From Halorubrum sp. CSM-61 (GTDB lineage: Archaea > Halobacteriota > Halobacteria > Halobacteriales > Haloferacaceae), in assembly GCF_003781945.1 (NCBI RefSeq), contig NZ_RJJW01000010.1:62001-126000 (forward strand): DNA of 64,000 nucleotides. Direction: 5' to 3'. The position numbers and the translations under genes were made by a program. The notes beneath the pieces are model-generated. The model was given only the letters and a program-made list of their open reading frames with translations, did not search any database and was not told the DNA's origin. Positions 44,931 through 55,484 of this stretch are shown here, piece by piece (position 1 is the first letter of the stretch; each line of letters starts with the position of its first letter).

Positions 44931-46436
44931 ATGGGAGTGATAGAGGACGTCTACGAGGATCTCGACACCGACGTCGAGTTCGAGGAGTTCGAGGCGGCCG
45001 TCGAGGACAAAGTCGAGCAGATGGGCGGGCTCGCCGACGAGGAGACGGCCGCGATGCTCATCGCCCACGAGCTGCGCGACGAGGAGGCCGACACCATCGC
45101 CGACATCGAGCCGGGGATGAACGACGTGAAGTTCCTCGGCAAGGTGACCTCCATCGGCGACGTCCGCACCTTCGAGCGCGACGACGAGGACGCCGAGGAG
45201 GGCCGCGTCTGCAACGTCGACGTGGCTGACGCCTCCGGCTCCGTGCGGGTCGCGCTGTGGGACGACATGGCCGCCGCGGCCGAGGAACAGCTGGAGGTCG
45301 GGCAGGTGCTCCGCGTCATGGGTCGCCCGAAGGAGGGGTACAGCGGGCTCGAAGTGAGCGCGGACAAGGTCGAGCCCGACGAGGACGCCGAGGTCGACGT
45401 GCAGGTGCTCGACACCTACCGGGTGGAGGACCTCTCGCTCGGCGCCTCAGACGTCGATCTCGTCGGACAGGTGCTCGACACCGACTCGATCCGCACGTTC
45501 GACCGCGACGACGGCTCCGAGGGGCGGGTCGCCAACCTCACCGTCGGCGACGAGACCGGTCGCGTACGCGTGACGCTGTGGGACGGCAAGGCCGACCTCG
45601 CCGAGGAGTTCGAGGCCGGCGAGGTCGTCGAGGTCGGCGACGGCTACGTCCGCGAGCGCGACGGCGACCTGGAGCTCCACGTCGGCGACCGCGGCACCGT
45701 CGAGCGCGTCGACGAGGACGTGGAGTACGTCCCCGAGACGACCGACATCGCCGACCTGGAGATCGGCGAGACCGTCGACGTCGGCGGCGGCGTCATCGAG
45801 ACCGATCCGAAGCGCACGTTCGACCGCGACGACGGCTCCGAGGGGCAGGTCCGGAACGTCCGCATCAAGGACGGCACCGGCGAGATCCGCGTCGCGCTGT
45901 GGGGCGACAAGGCCGACCGCGAGATCGAGCTGGCGGACCGCGTCGTCTTCACCGACGTGGAGATACAGGACGGCTGGCAGGACGACCTCGAGGCCTCCGC
46001 GAACTGGCGCTCGACGGTCACCGTCCTCGACGAAGGGGGCGACTCGGCGGGCGGCACCGCGGGCGGTGCGTCGAGCGGCGGAAACGGGAGCGACGACCGC
46101 GGCGCGGAGAACACCGGGCTCGGCGCGTTCGCCGACGACGGACAGAAGGCGGCCGCCGAGGCCGTCGCGGGCGAGACCGCCGACGACGGGAACGACGGAG
46201 GAAGCGGAGCGGGTGGCGAGAGCGTCGGAGCCGGCGGCGCCGCTGCCGCGACCGCCTCGGCGACGGAGGACGTCGAGTTCACCGGGACGGTCGTCCAGAC
46301 CGGCGACCCCGTCGTCTTGGACGACGGCCAGCGGACGAAGAGCGTGGAGACCGGCGCGAGCCTCCGGCTCGGCGAAGAGGTCACCGTGCGCGGGACGGAG
46401 CGCGACGGGACGATCGACGCCGACGACGTGTTCTAG
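44931..46436 (+). CDS. rpa2: Single-stranded DNA-binding replication protein A, RPA2-like
   Basis: A 501-aa single-stranded DNA-binding protein of replication and repair. Three clear OB-fold repeats are at about residues 60-150, 170-260 and 270-365, each with the pattern DVRTFERDD...GRVCNVDVAD...VRVALWDD. A Gly/Ala/Asp-rich linker (about 370-430) leads to a C-terminal beta-rich segment that could be a fourth, shorter OB fold. No zinc-finger cysteines and no adjacent RPA-associated gene, which fits the stand-alone RPA2 type of haloarchaea. ACGCTTATCC about 35 nt upstream is the likely TATA box. Confidence 0.9.
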   Translation: MGVIEDVYEDLDTDVEFEEFEAAVEDKVEQMGGLADEETAAMLIAHELRDEEADTIADIEPGMNDVKFLGKVTSIGDVRTFERDDEDAEEGRVCNVDVADASGSVRVALWDDMAAAAEEQLEVGQVLRVMGRPKEGYSGLEVSADKVEPDEDAEVDVQVLDTYRVEDLSLGASDVDLVGQVLDTDSIRTFDRDDGSEGRVANLTVGDETGRVRVTLWDGKADLAEEFEAGEVVEVGDGYVRERDGDLELHVGDRGTVERVDEDVEYVPETTDIADLEIGETVDVGGGVIETDPKRTFDRDDGSEGQVRNVRIKDGTGEIRVALWGDKADREIELADRVVFTDVEIQDGWQDDLEASANWRSTVTVLDEGGDSAGGTAGGASSGGNGSDDRGAENTGLGAFADDGQKAAAEAVAGETADDGNDGGSGAGGESVGAGGAAAATASATEDVEFTGTVVQTGDPVVLDDGQRTKSVETGASLRLGEEVTVRGTERDGTIDADDVF

Positions 46437-46593
46437 TCGCCGCGAGCGTCGCTTCGAAGCGGGACGAAACATCGCGTGACGCGATGAGACGCCGAGCGTC
46501 ACAGCGAAGCGTCGAATAGCCGCGACGCCAGCGCTCGAGCGCTGAGACGGCGGTAACGGAAACGTTTTACGGTGCACGGACGCCACTGTGTGT

Positions 46594-47025
46594 ATGAGTG
46601 TCGAGTTGCCGTTCGCGCCGGTCGACGGGATCATCCGGCGGAACGCCGGGGACCTCCGCGTGAGCGCGGACGCCGCCGAGGAGTTGGCTCGCCGGATCCA
46701 AGCGCACGGCGCGGAGCTGGCGATCGACGCGGCCGAACGCGCAACCGAGGACGGGCGGAAGACGCTGATGGCGTCGGACTTCGGCGTCGAGCAGGTGATC
46801 GACCGCGAGGACCTCACCCTGCCCGTCGCCCCTATCGACCGGATCGCTCGGCTCCGGATCGACGACCGATACCGCGTCGGCGTCGACGCGCGGATCGCGT
46901 TGGCCGACATCCTGGAGGACTACGCCGACAACGTCGCGAGCGCAGCCGCGACGCTCGCGCGTCACGCCGACAGACGGACCGTACAGGCCGAGGACATCGA
47001 GACGTACTTCGCGCTGTTCGAGTAG
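46594..47025 (+). CDS. Doublet archaeal histone
   Basis: A 143-aa protein with two fused histone folds, about residues 5-70 (MSVELPFAPVDGIIRRNAGD at the start) and 75-142 (LPVAPIDRIARLRIDDRYRV). Each has the three-helix pattern; the fusion replaces a dimer. It is acidic, as in other haloarchaea, so it probably acts more as a regulator than a general compactor. The ATG at 46594 follows ACGTTTTACGG by about 30 nt. The next gene, a deacetylase, starts on the base after its stop codon. Confidence 0.93.
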   Translation: MSVELPFAPVDGIIRRNAGDLRVSADAAEELARRIQAHGAELAIDAAERATEDGRKTLMASDFGVEQVIDREDLTLPVAPIDRIARLRIDDRYRVGVDARIALADILEDYADNVASAAATLARHADRRTVQAEDIETYFALFE

Positions 47026-48030
47026 ATGCGCTTCGGCTACAGCGAACGGTGTCTCGACCACGACACCGGCGAGCGGCACCCGGAAAACCCCGACCGGCTG
47101 CGCGCGATCCGCCGCGGGCTGGCGAAGCGGCACGGCGTCGAGTACGCGGAGGCGGACCCCGCGACCCGCGAGGAGATCGTCGCGGTCCACGACGCGGAGT
47201 ACGTCGACGAACTGGAGGCGTTCGTCGCCGACGGCGGCGGGAACTGGGACCCCGACACCGTCGCGAGCGAGGGGACGTGGGACGCCGCGCTCACCTCCGC
47301 CGGCCTCTCCCAGTGGGCGGCCAGGTCGGCGCTTGACGGCGACGACGGTCGGGACACCCCCTTCGCGCTCGGACGCCCGCCGGGCCATCACGCGGTGCCC
47401 GACGACGCGATGGGGTTCTGCTTTTTCAACAACGCCGCCGTCGCGGCCCAGACCGTCCTCGACGAGGGCGCCGCCGACCGGGTCGCGATCTTCGACTGGG
47501 ACGTCCACCACGGGAACGGCACCCAAGACGTGTTCTACGAGCGCGGCGACGTGTTCTACGCGTCGATCCACGAGGACGGGCTCTACCCGGACACCGGCGA
47601 GCTCGACGAGACCGGCAGCGACGAGGGCGAGGGGACGACCGTGAACCTCCCGCTCGCGGCCGGTGCGGGCGACGCCGACTACCTCTACGCCATCGACGAG
47701 GCGATCGCGCCGGCGCTCGAGCGGTTCGACCCCGACCTCGTGATCGTCTCGGCCGGGTTCGACGCCCACCGGCACGACCCCATCTCGCGGATGCGCGTCT
47801 CCTCGGAGGGGTACGCGCTGATGACCGACCGAATCCGGGCGGTCAGCGACGAGATAGGGGCCGCGAACGCCTACGTCCTCGAAGGCGGGTACGGCCTCGA
47901 CACGCTGGCCGAGGGCGTCTCGATGGTCCACGAGACGTTCGACGGGCGCACCCCCGTCGGCGACGACGACGATCCCGACGAGAAGACGGAGTCGCTGGTC
48001 GCGGAGCTTCGGGAGCTGCTCGATCTGTAG
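47026..48030 (+). CDS. Histone deacetylase / acetoin-utilisation family zinc deacetylase
   Basis: A 334-aa class I/II HDAC-fold enzyme that removes acetyl groups from protein lysines or small molecules. Active-site elements are complete: RPPGHHAVPDDAMGFCFFNN with the His pair (about residues 115-134), DWDVHHGNGTQDVF with zinc-binding Asp and His (about 160-173), and AGFDAHRHDP with the third ligand. The start directly abuts the histone stop, strong evidence for one transcript, and in Haloferax the homologue HdaI is genetically linked to the histone gene. Confidence 0.9.
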   Translation: MRFGYSERCLDHDTGERHPENPDRLRAIRRGLAKRHGVEYAEADPATREEIVAVHDAEYVDELEAFVADGGGNWDPDTVASEGTWDAALTSAGLSQWAARSALDGDDGRDTPFALGRPPGHHAVPDDAMGFCFFNNAAVAAQTVLDEGAADRVAIFDWDVHHGNGTQDVFYERGDVFYASIHEDGLYPDTGELDETGSDEGEGTTVNLPLAAGAGDADYLYAIDEAIAPALERFDPDLVIVSAGFDAHRHDPISRMRVSSEGYALMTDRIRAVSDEIGAANAYVLEGGYGLDTLAEGVSMVHETFDGRTPVGDDDDPDEKTESLVAELRELLDL

Positions 48031-48132
48031 AACCGGACGCTCGCGATCGGTCGTCTGCGGAACTTTCTCGGACGCTCTCGATACGGAAAGCGCTCGCTCC
48101 GCTCCTCGCTCGCAGTCGGCGGCGACAGAATA

Positions 48133-48420
48133 CGCCCGGAGCGGGATTTGAACCCCAGTCGTTCCGCTCGTTTCACTCGCTCTACTCCCTGATTCAAACC
48201 CTTCAGCGCGGTTCCGACCGGACTCGCGGTTCGCGATGCTCACCGCTCGTGGTTGGTCGGAACGGAACGCCCGGAGCGGGATTTGAACCGAAATCAGACG
48301 TGCTCGCTCCCTATCGGTCGCTGCGCGCGACTGATAGGGTTCAAATCCCTTCTACGGTTTCTGCTGTCTCGGTACTCGCTCGTCGCTACCGCTCCTCGCT
48401 CGTTATTGCGACAGCAGAAA
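48133..48420 (-). repeat. tRNA-Asp-derived hairpin modules downstream of the tRNA pair
   Basis: In tRNA orientation: directly after the tRNA end is hairpin X with 12-bp arms (48357-48368 and 48410-48421). Then hairpin Y with 12-bp perfect arms GGGATTTGAACC (48278-48289) and GGTTCAAATCCC (48338-48349), copied from the tRNA T-arm. The module ends with an exact 22-nt copy of the tRNA-Asp 3' end (48268-48289). A second module repeats the plan: X' with 9-bp arms (48211-48219 and 48255-48263), an imperfect Y', and another 22-nt tRNA end (48133-48154). Module lengths are 153 and 135 bp. Confidence 0.75.
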
Positions 48421-48493
48421 CGCCCGGAGCGGGATTTGAACCCGCGTCACGACCGTGACAGGGTCGTATGATGGGCCACTACACCATCCGGGC
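48421..48493 (-). tRNA. tRNA-Asp (GTC), gene 1
   Basis: A 73-nt tRNA with acceptor GCCCGGA/TCCGGGC, D-arm with GTGTAGTGG, anticodon stem CGACC/GGTCG with loop CTGTCAC (anticodon GTC), T-arm GCGGGTTCAAATCCCGC, discriminator G; no encoded CCA. It is the downstream member of a tandem pair, 29 nt from gene 2, and appears identical to it. Its 3' end is followed by hairpin modules. Confidence 0.95.
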
Positions 48494-48522
48494 AAACAGC
48501 GACAGACCCCGAAGCGTGGGGA

Positions 48523-48595
48523 CGCCCGGAGCGGGATTTGAACCCGCGTCACGACCGTGACAGGGTCGTATGATGGGCCACTACACCATCCGGGC
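48523..48595 (-). tRNA. tRNA-Asp (GTC), gene 2
   Basis: Same sequence as gene 1 as far as can be read by eye. It is the upstream member of the pair, with a TATA-like CCTTATTTGCC about 32 nt before its 5' end, so both copies probably come from one precursor. The duplication is recent or kept identical by conversion. Confidence 0.95.
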
Positions 48596-48935
48596 TTGTC
48601 GCAGTCATTCGTACCCCTGTCTGGCAAATAAGGCTTGTCATCCCCGGCGGCGGTGGTGACCGGTGACAGGGATCGGCGGCGGCGCGGTGGGCGGGTCCCG
48701 ATTCCCGAGAAGACCGACTCGACGCCGCGATTTCGGAGCCACGTAGCCGACACCGGGGACGGCCGCACGGTCCGTCGCGGCGGTAGCCTTTTGTGTGATA
48801 GCCGCGTGGGTGCGAGTATCGTACGCCCTCGACGTCGTTAGCCGCGCGCGGCGGAGCAGTTGACAAGTCTTATGCCGCTGGCCCCTATAGCGATCTGTAG
48901 TATCTCGTGATAGCTTCTCTCAATAACCACCACCC
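48596..48935 (+). promoter_or_regulatory. Divergent promoter region between tRNA-Asp and the RNA polymerase operon
   Basis: A 340-bp gap with no supported gene. It holds the minus-strand tRNA-Asp TATA box near 48627-48636 and a plus-strand TATA-like GTCTTATGCC (about 48865-48874) roughly 65 nt before rpoH, giving a leader of about 35-40 nt. The middle part is GC-rich and shows no other signal. Confidence 0.5.
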
Positions 48936-49163
48936 ATGGTAGACGTAAGCCAACACGAACTCGTCCCGGACCACGTCCTCCTCGACCCCGAAGAGGTCGA
49001 CGAGGTTCTGGCGGAGTACGACGTGACACGGACGAACCTACCGAAGATCAAACGCACTGATCCCGCGCTCCCCGACGAGGCCGAGGTCGGCGACGTGGTG
49101 AAGATCGTTCGAAACTCCCGCACGACCGAGGAGGCGGTCGTGTACCGATTAGTCGTCTCATGA
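48936..49163 (+). CDS. rpoH: RNA polymerase subunit H (Rpo5)
   Basis: A 75-aa subunit equivalent to the C-terminal domain of eukaryotic Rpb5, forming part of the lower jaw. It begins [20 protein letters not shown] and contains [20 protein letters not shown], both typical. It overlaps rpoB2 by 4 nt (ATGA) and heads the operon rpoH-rpoB2-rpoB1-rpoA1-rpoA2-nusA. Confidence 0.96.
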   Translation: MVDVSQHELVPDHVLLDPEEVDEVLAEYDVTRTNLPKIKRTDPALPDEAEVGDVVKIVRNSRTTEEAVVYRLVVS

Positions 49164-50725
49164 ACAGGCAAGACCGACGCGTGGTGTCACGCGAGTATTT
49201 CTCGGACGAACGGCTCGCCGAACACCACTTCAGATCGTTCAACAACTTCCTGGACCGCGGCATGCAGGAGGTCGTCGACGAGAAGGAGACGATCGAGACC
49301 GACATCGGCGACAAGGAGGGCCAAGAGCCCGTCTACGTCGAGCTCGGTGACGTGCGGATGGTCACCCCGCGCGTCCGCGAGGCCGACGGCTCCGAGGAGC
49401 TGCTGTACCCCCAGGAGGCCCGCCTCCGCAACATCACCTACTCGGCGCCCGTGTTCATGGAGATGTCCATCGTGCGCGGCGGCGAAGAGGAGCCCGAGCA
49501 GGTCGTCGACACGACCGAGACCAAGGTCGGCCGGATGCCGATCATGGTCGGCTCGGACAAGTGTAACATGGCGGGCTTCTCCGACGACGAGCTCATCGAC
49601 ATCGGCGAGGACCCCGTCGACCCCGGCGGCTACTTCATCGTCAACGGCTCCGAGCGCGTGCTGATGACCTCAGAGGACCTGGCGCCGAACAAGATCCTCG
49701 CCGAGTACGACTCGAAGTACGGCGACGAGATCCAGGTCGCGAAGACGTTCTCCCAGCGCCGCGGGTACCGCGCGCTGGTGCTGTGTGAACGCAACCGCGA
49801 GGGGCTGCTCGAAGTGTCGTTCCCGTCCGTCTCGGGCTCGATCGACTTCGTGACCCTCGTCCGCGCGCTCGGACTGGAGTCGGACGAGGAGATCGTCCAC
49901 CGCGTCTCGGACGACCCCGAGATCGTGAAGTTCATGCTGGAGAATCTGGAGGAGGCCGACGTGCAGACCACCGAGGAGGCCATCGAGACCCTCGGCGAGC
50001 GCGTCGCCTCCGGCCAGGGGAAGAACTACCAGCTCAAGCGGGCGAACTACGTCATCGACCGCTACCTCCTCCCGCACCTCCACGAGGAGGGCGTCGACGA
50101 GGAGGACGTGCGGATCAACAAGGCGTACTACCTCTGCCGGATGGCCGAGGCGTGCTTCGAGCTCGCCTTGGACCGCCGCGAGGCCGACGACAAGGACCAC
50201 TACGCGAACAAGCGCCTGAAGGTCTCCGGCGACCTGATGCGCGACCTGTTCCGGACCGCGCTGAACAAGCTGGCGCGCGACGTGAAGTACCAGCTCGAAC
50301 GCGCGAACATGCGGAACCGCGATCTCACCGTCAACACGGTCGTCCGCTCCGACGTGCTGACCGAGCGGCTCGAACACCCGATCGCGACGGGGAACTGGGT
50401 GGGCGGCCGCTCCGGCGTCTCCCAGCTCGTCGACCGGACCGACTACATGGGCGTGCTCTCGCACCTCCGGCGCCTGCGCTCGCCGCTGTCGCGCTCGCAG
50501 CCGCACTTCAAGGCGCGGGACCTCCACGCGACCCAGTGGGGTCGCATCTGTCCCTCCGAGACGCCGGAGGGACCGAACTGTGGACTCGTGAAGAACTTCG
50601 CGCAGGCGATGGAGCTCTCACAGACCGTGGACGACGAACAGGGGCTGAAACGAGAACTGGCGTCGATGGGTGTCGAGGGGATCCCCGGCATCGAGGGCGT
50701 CGAACGACAGACGGCGGACGACTAA
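49160..50725 (+). CDS. rpoB2: RNA polymerase subunit B'' (Rpo2N)
   Basis: A 521-aa N-terminal half of the beta-like subunit, split from B' as in other haloarchaea. It carries the protrusion and lobe domains: VMVGSDKC-type segment ([19 protein letters not shown]), [20 protein letters not shown] near residue 155-174, and the fork region ends near [16 protein letters not shown] (about 468-483). The frame closes two bases before rpoB1. Confidence 0.97.
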   Translation: MNRQDRRVVSREYFSDERLAEHHFRSFNNFLDRGMQEVVDEKETIETDIGDKEGQEPVYVELGDVRMVTPRVREADGSEELLYPQEARLRNITYSAPVFMEMSIVRGGEEEPEQVVDTTETKVGRMPIMVGSDKCNMAGFSDDELIDIGEDPVDPGGYFIVNGSERVLMTSEDLAPNKILAEYDSKYGDEIQVAKTFSQRRGYRALVLCERNREGLLEVSFPSVSGSIDFVTLVRALGLESDEEIVHRVSDDPEIVKFMLENLEEADVQTTEEAIETLGERVASGQGKNYQLKRANYVIDRYLLPHLHEEGVDEEDVRINKAYYLCRMAEACFELALDRREADDKDHYANKRLKVSGDLMRDLFRTALNKLARDVKYQLERANMRNRDLTVNTVVRSDVLTERLEHPIATGNWVGGRSGVSQLVDRTDYMGVLSHLRRLRSPLSRSQPHFKARDLHATQWGRICPSETPEGPNCGLVKNFAQAMELSQTVDDEQGLKRELASMGVEGIPGIEGVERQTADD

Positions 50726-50726
50726 T

Positions 50727-52556
50727 ATGGCTCAGGCAGAACGCGAAGCGAAGGTGTACGTCAACGGGAGCCTCGTCGGGACCCATCCGGACCCCGAGGC
50801 CCTCGCCGAACAGATCCGCGAGGCCCGCCGACGCGGCGACGTCTCGGAGATGGTGAACGTCTCGGTCAAGGACCGGACCCAGGAAGTGATCGTCAACGCG
50901 GACGCGGGGCGCGCCCGCCGCCCGCTGATCGTCGTCGAGAACGGCGAGCCCCTGCTGGGCGACGAGGAGGTCGAGGCCGTCGAACGCGGCGAGGTCGAGT
51001 TCGAGGACCTCGTCGAGCGCGGCTACGTCGAGTTCATCGACGCCGAGGAGGAGGAGGACATCCTCGTCGCCGTCGACGAAGAGGACGTGACCGAGGACCA
51101 CACGCACCTCGAGATCGACCCGCAGCTCGTGTTCGGTATCGGCGCGGGGATGATCCCGTACCCCGAGCACAACGCGAGCCCGCGGATCACCATGGGCGCG
51201 GGGATGATGAAGCAGTCGCTCGGACTCCCCTCCGCCAACTACCGGATCCGGCCGGACACGCGCCAGCACCTGCTGCACTACCCGCAGCTGGCGATGGTGA
51301 AGACGCAGACGTCCGACCAGATCAGCTTCGACAAGCGGCCGGCGGCGCAGAACTTCGTCGTCGCCGTGATGTCCTACGAGGGGTTCAACATCGAGGACGC
51401 GCTGGTGATGAACCAGGGCTCCGTCGACCGCGCGCTCACCCGCTCGCACTTCTTCCGGACCTACGAGGGCGAGGAGCGCCGGTACCCCGGCGGTCAGGAG
51501 GACCGCTTCGAGATCCCCGAACAGGACGTGCGCGGCGCGCGCGGCGAGGACGCGTACACCCACCTCGACGAGGACGGACTCGTCAACCCCGAGACGAAGG
51601 TGGACGAGTCCTCGGTCCTGCTCGGCAAGACCAGCCCGCCGCGCTTCTTGGAGGAGCCCGACGACATGGGCGGGCTCTCCCCGCAGAAGCGCCGGGAGAC
51701 GAGCGTGACGATGCGCTCGGGCGAATCGGGCGTCGTCGACACGGTGACGCTGATGGAGGGCGAGGACGGGTCCAAGCTCTCGAAGGTGAAGGTGCGCGAC
51801 CAGCGCGTCCCCGAACTCGGCGACAAGTTCGCGTCCCGACACGGCCAGAAGGGCGTCGTGGGCCACCTCGCCCCGCAGGAGGACATGCCCTTCACCGAGG
51901 AGGGGGTCGTCCCCGACCTCGTGATGAACCCGCACGCGCTCCCGTCCCGGATGACGGTCGGCCACGTGCTGGAGATGCTCGGCGGGAAGGTCGGCTCGCT
52001 CCGCGGCTCGCGGGTCGACGGCACGCCGTTCCAGGGCGAAGACGAGGAGGAGCTCCGCGGCGGGCTGGAGGACCACGGCTTCAAGTCCTCCGGCAAGGAG
52101 GTCATGTACTCCGGCGTCACCGGCGAGAAGATCGAGGCGGAGATATTCGTCGGGACGATCTTCTACCACAAGCTGTACCACATGGTGTCGAACAAGCTCC
52201 ACGCCCGCTCGCGCGGTCCGGTGCAGGTGCTCACGCGCCAGCCGACCGAGGGGCGCGCCCGCGAGGGCGGCCTGCGCGTCGGGGAGATGGAGCGCGACAC
52301 GATCATCGGCCACGGCGCGTCGATGGTGCTCAACGAGCGGCTGCTGGAGTCCTCGGACGCCGAGACGGTGCACGTCTCCGCGGAGACCGGGCTCGTCGCC
52401 GTCGAGGACCGCGAACAGCGCCGGGTGTACGACCCGGTCACGGGCGACGAGGACGACATCCACGAGCTCGAGGTCAGCTACGCGTTCAAGCTCCTGCTCG
52501 ACGAGATGATCGCCCTCGGCATCCGACCGAAACTCGAACTGGAGGACGCAATTTAA
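50727..52556 (+). CDS. rpoB1: RNA polymerase subunit B' (Rpo2C), zinc-ribbon cysteines replaced
   Basis: A 609-aa C-terminal half of the beta-like subunit with the hybrid-binding and wall domains: [20 protein letters not shown] near residue 205-225 and [15 protein letters not shown] near 365-380, which bind the nucleotide and RNA-DNA hybrid. The C-terminal clamp region normally carries a four-Cys zinc ribbon, but the matching stretch here reads [20 protein letters not shown] then [15 protein letters not shown], with no cysteine at the expected positions. The ATG at 50727 follows the rpoB2 stop by one base; a longer frame from 50670 lies inside rpoB2. Confidence 0.96.
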   Translation: MAQAEREAKVYVNGSLVGTHPDPEALAEQIREARRRGDVSEMVNVSVKDRTQEVIVNADAGRARRPLIVVENGEPLLGDEEVEAVERGEVEFEDLVERGYVEFIDAEEEEDILVAVDEEDVTEDHTHLEIDPQLVFGIGAGMIPYPEHNASPRITMGAGMMKQSLGLPSANYRIRPDTRQHLLHYPQLAMVKTQTSDQISFDKRPAAQNFVVAVMSYEGFNIEDALVMNQGSVDRALTRSHFFRTYEGEERRYPGGQEDRFEIPEQDVRGARGEDAYTHLDEDGLVNPETKVDESSVLLGKTSPPRFLEEPDDMGGLSPQKRRETSVTMRSGESGVVDTVTLMEGEDGSKLSKVKVRDQRVPELGDKFASRHGQKGVVGHLAPQEDMPFTEEGVVPDLVMNPHALPSRMTVGHVLEMLGGKVGSLRGSRVDGTPFQGEDEEELRGGLEDHGFKSSGKEVMYSGVTGEKIEAEIFVGTIFYHKLYHMVSNKLHARSRGPVQVLTRQPTEGRAREGGLRVGEMERDTIIGHGASMVLNERLLESSDAETVHVSAETGLVAVEDREQRRVYDPVTGDEDDIHELEVSYAFKLLLDEMIALGIRPKLELEDAI

Positions 52557-55484
52557 ATGTCAATGCAAACACCGAAAGTGCTCGGCGGCATCGACTTCGG
52601 CCTCATGGACCCGGAGACGTACCGGGACATGTCGGCGACGAAGGTGATCACGGCCGACACGTACGACGACGACGGCTACCCGATCGACATGGGGCTGATG
52701 GACCCGCGGCTCGGCGTCATCGACCCCGGTCTGGAGTGTCGGACCTGCGGGTCCCACTCCGGCTCCTGTAACGGTCACTTCGGCCACATCGAGCTGGCCG
52801 CGCCCGTCATCCACGTGGGCTTCACGAAGCTCATCCGACGGCTGCTTCGGTCGACGTGCCGGGAATGCGGGAAGCTCGCCTTGGACGAGGCGCAGCGCGA
52901 CGAGTTCCGCGACCGCTACGAGCGGGCCCAAGAGCTCGGCGACGACGAGCACGACGTGCTGAAGGCCGCCGTCCGGCAGGCCCGAAAGGCGTCGACGTGC
53001 CCGTTCTGCGGCGAGCCGCAGGCGGACATCAAACACGAGAAGCCGACCACCTACTACGAGGTCCAGGACGTGCTCTCGGGCGACTACTCCGAGCGCATCG
53101 CGGCCGCGATGCAGCCCGACGAGGAGGAGGACGATCCCGGCACCTCCCCGCAGGAGCTCGCGGAGAAGACCGACATCGCCTTGGATCGGGTCAACGAGAT
53201 CATGGCCGGCGAGTTCCGTCCGCGCAAGGAGGACCGCCGCGCCATCGAGAAGGCCCTCGACGTCGACCTCACCGAAGAGGACATGAACAAGCTGATGCCC
53301 TCGGACATCCGCGACTGGTTCGAGGACATCCCGGACGAGGACCTGGAAGTGCTCGGCATCGACTCCGAGCACTCCCGACCGGAGTGGATGATCCTGACGG
53401 TCCTCCCGGTCCCGCCGGTCACCACGCGTCCCTCGATCACGCTGGACAACGGCCAGCGCTCCGAGGACGACCTCACCCACAAGCTGGTCGACATCATCCG
53501 GATCAACCAGCGGTTCATGGAGAACCGCGAGGCGGGCGCCCCGCAGCTGATCATCGAGGACCTCTGGGAGCTGCTCCAGTACCACGTCACCACGTTCGTC
53601 GACAACGAGATCAGCGGGACGCCGCCGGCGCGACACCGCTCCGGCCGCCCCCTCAAGACCCTCAGTCAGCGGCTGAAGGGCAAGGAGGGTCGCTTCCGCG
53701 GCTCGCTGTCCGGGAAGCGCGTCAACTTCTCCGCCCGGACCGTCATCTCGCCCGACCCGACCCTCTCGCTGAACGAGGTCGGCGTCCCGGACCGGGTCGC
53801 CAAGGAGATGACCCAGACGCTCAACGTCACCGAGCGCAACGTCGAGGAGGCGCGGCAGTACGTCCGGAACGGGCCGGAGGCCCACCCCGGCGCCAACTAC
53901 GTCCGCCGCCCCGACGGTCGCCGCCTGAAGGTGACCGAGAAGAACTGCGAGGAGCTCGCCGAGAAGGTCGAGGCCGACTGGGAGGTCAACCGCCACCTCG
54001 TCGACGGCGACATCGTGATCTTCAACCGGCAGCCCTCGCTGCACCGGATGTCCATCATGGCCCACGAGGTCGTGGTGATGCCGTACAAGACGTTCCGGCT
54101 CAACACCGTCGTCTGTCCGCCGTACAACGCCGACTTCGACGGCGACGAGATGAACATGCACGCGCTCCAGAACGAGGAGGCCCGCGCCGAGGCGCGCGTC
54201 CTCATGCGCGTTCAAGAGCAGATCCTCTCGCCGCGGTTCGGCGGGAACATCATCGGCGCCATTCAGGACCACATCTCGGGGACGTACCTGCTCACGCACT
54301 CGAACCCCGAGTTCACGGAGACGCAGGCGCTGGACCTGCTGCGCGCGACCCGCGTCGACGAGCTGCCCGAGGCGGACGGCGTCGACGACGAGGGGCGCGA
54401 GTACTGGACCGGCCGGACGCTGTTCTCGGAGCTGCTCCCCGACGACCTCTCGCTGGACTTCACCTCCTCGACGGGCGACAGCGTGCTCATCGAGGACGGC
54501 CAGCTGGTCGAGGGGACGATAGACGAGGACGCCGTCGGCGCGTTCGGCGGCGAGGTCGTCGACACCCTCACCAAGGAGTACGGCGAAACGCGCTCGCGCG
54601 TGTTCATCAACGAGATCGCGTCGCTGGCGATGCGCGCGATCATGCACTTCGGGTTCTCGATCGGGATCGACGACGAGTCGATCCCGCCGGAGGCCGAAGA
54701 GCAGGTCGACGACGCGATCCAGAGCGCCTACGACCGCGTCCAGGAGCTAATCTCAACGTACGAGGCCGGCGAGCTGGAGTCGCTGCCGGGCCGCGGCGTC
54801 GACGAGACGCTGGAGATGAAGATCATGCAGACGCTCGGGAAGGCCCGCGACTCGGCCGGCGAGATCGCCGACCAGCACTTCGGCGACGACAACCCGGCGG
54901 TCGTGATGGCCCGCTCCGGCGCGCGTGGGTCGATGCTGAACCTCACGCAGATGGCCGGATCCGTCGGCCAGCAGGCGGTCCGCGGCGAGCGGATCAACCG
55001 CGGCTACGAGGACCGGACGCTCTCTCACTACAGGGAGAACGACCTGTCCGCGGAGGCGCACGGCTTCGTGGAGAACTCCTACCGCGGCGGGCTCACCCCC
55101 GAGGAGTTCTTCTTCCACGCGATGGGCGGTCGCGAGGGGCTGGTCGACACGGCGGTCCGGACCTCCAAGTCCGGGTACCTCCAGCGCCGGCTCATCAACG
55201 CGCTCTCCGAGCTGGAGGCGCAGTACGACGGCACGGTCCGAGACACCTCGGGCCGGATCGTCCAGTTCGAGTTCGGCGAGGACGGCACCTCGCCGGTGAA
55301 GGTCTCCTCGGGCGAAGGCGACGGCATCGACGTCGACGACATCGTCGACCGCGTCGTCGACGCCGAGTTCGAGTCCAGCGACGAGAAGGAGCGGTTCCTC
55401 GGCGAGCGCGCGCCGCCGACGAACCTCTCGGAGCACTCCGGTCCGGGCCTCAACAAGGCCTCGGGGGTGGAGTCGGATGACTGA
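52557..55484 (+). CDS. rpoA1: RNA polymerase subunit A' (Rpo1N)
   Basis: A 975-aa N-terminal part of the largest subunit. Two zinc sites are intact: [20 protein letters not shown] (about residues 62-81) and [11 protein letters not shown] with CPFCGEP (about 101-151). The catalytic magnesium loop [12 protein letters not shown] is near residues 523-534, and the bridge helix region is in the last 200 residues. An insertion of acidic residues near 180-200 is a haloarchaeal feature. The ATG follows the rpoB1 stop directly. Confidence 0.98.
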   Translation: MSMQTPKVLGGIDFGLMDPETYRDMSATKVITADTYDDDGYPIDMGLMDPRLGVIDPGLECRTCGSHSGSCNGHFGHIELAAPVIHVGFTKLIRRLLRSTCRECGKLALDEAQRDEFRDRYERAQELGDDEHDVLKAAVRQARKASTCPFCGEPQADIKHEKPTTYYEVQDVLSGDYSERIAAAMQPDEEEDDPGTSPQELAEKTDIALDRVNEIMAGEFRPRKEDRRAIEKALDVDLTEEDMNKLMPSDIRDWFEDIPDEDLEVLGIDSEHSRPEWMILTVLPVPPVTTRPSITLDNGQRSEDDLTHKLVDIIRINQRFMENREAGAPQLIIEDLWELLQYHVTTFVDNEISGTPPARHRSGRPLKTLSQRLKGKEGRFRGSLSGKRVNFSARTVISPDPTLSLNEVGVPDRVAKEMTQTLNVTERNVEEARQYVRNGPEAHPGANYVRRPDGRRLKVTEKNCEELAEKVEADWEVNRHLVDGDIVIFNRQPSLHRMSIMAHEVVVMPYKTFRLNTVVCPPYNADFDGDEMNMHALQNEEARAEARVLMRVQEQILSPRFGGNIIGAIQDHISGTYLLTHSNPEFTETQALDLLRATRVDELPEADGVDDEGREYWTGRTLFSELLPDDLSLDFTSSTGDSVLIEDGQLVEGTIDEDAVGAFGGEVVDTLTKEYGETRSRVFINEIASLAMRAIMHFGFSIGIDDESIPPEAEEQVDDAIQSAYDRVQELISTYEAGELESLPGRGVDETLEMKIMQTLGKARDSAGEIADQHFGDDNPAVVMARSGARGSMLNLTQMAGSVGQQAVRGERINRGYEDRTLSHYRENDLSAEAHGFVENSYRGGLTPEEFFFHAMGGREGLVDTAVRTSKSGYLQRRLINALSELEAQYDGTVRDTSGRIVQFEFGEDGTSPVKVSSGEGDGIDVDDIVDRVVDAEFESSDEKERFLGERAPPTNLSEHSGPGLNKASGVESDD

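Noticed and set aside
46567-48243. A 558-codon minus-strand frame opposite histone and deacetylase
   Set aside because: It is antisense to two strongly recognised genes and its product is low-complexity without any motif.
52560-54647. A 695-codon frame antisense to rpoA1
   Set aside because: High-GC haloarchaeal genes leave long open frames on the opposite strand. The sequence has no recognisable domain, and the plus strand encodes the clear RNA polymerase A' subunit.
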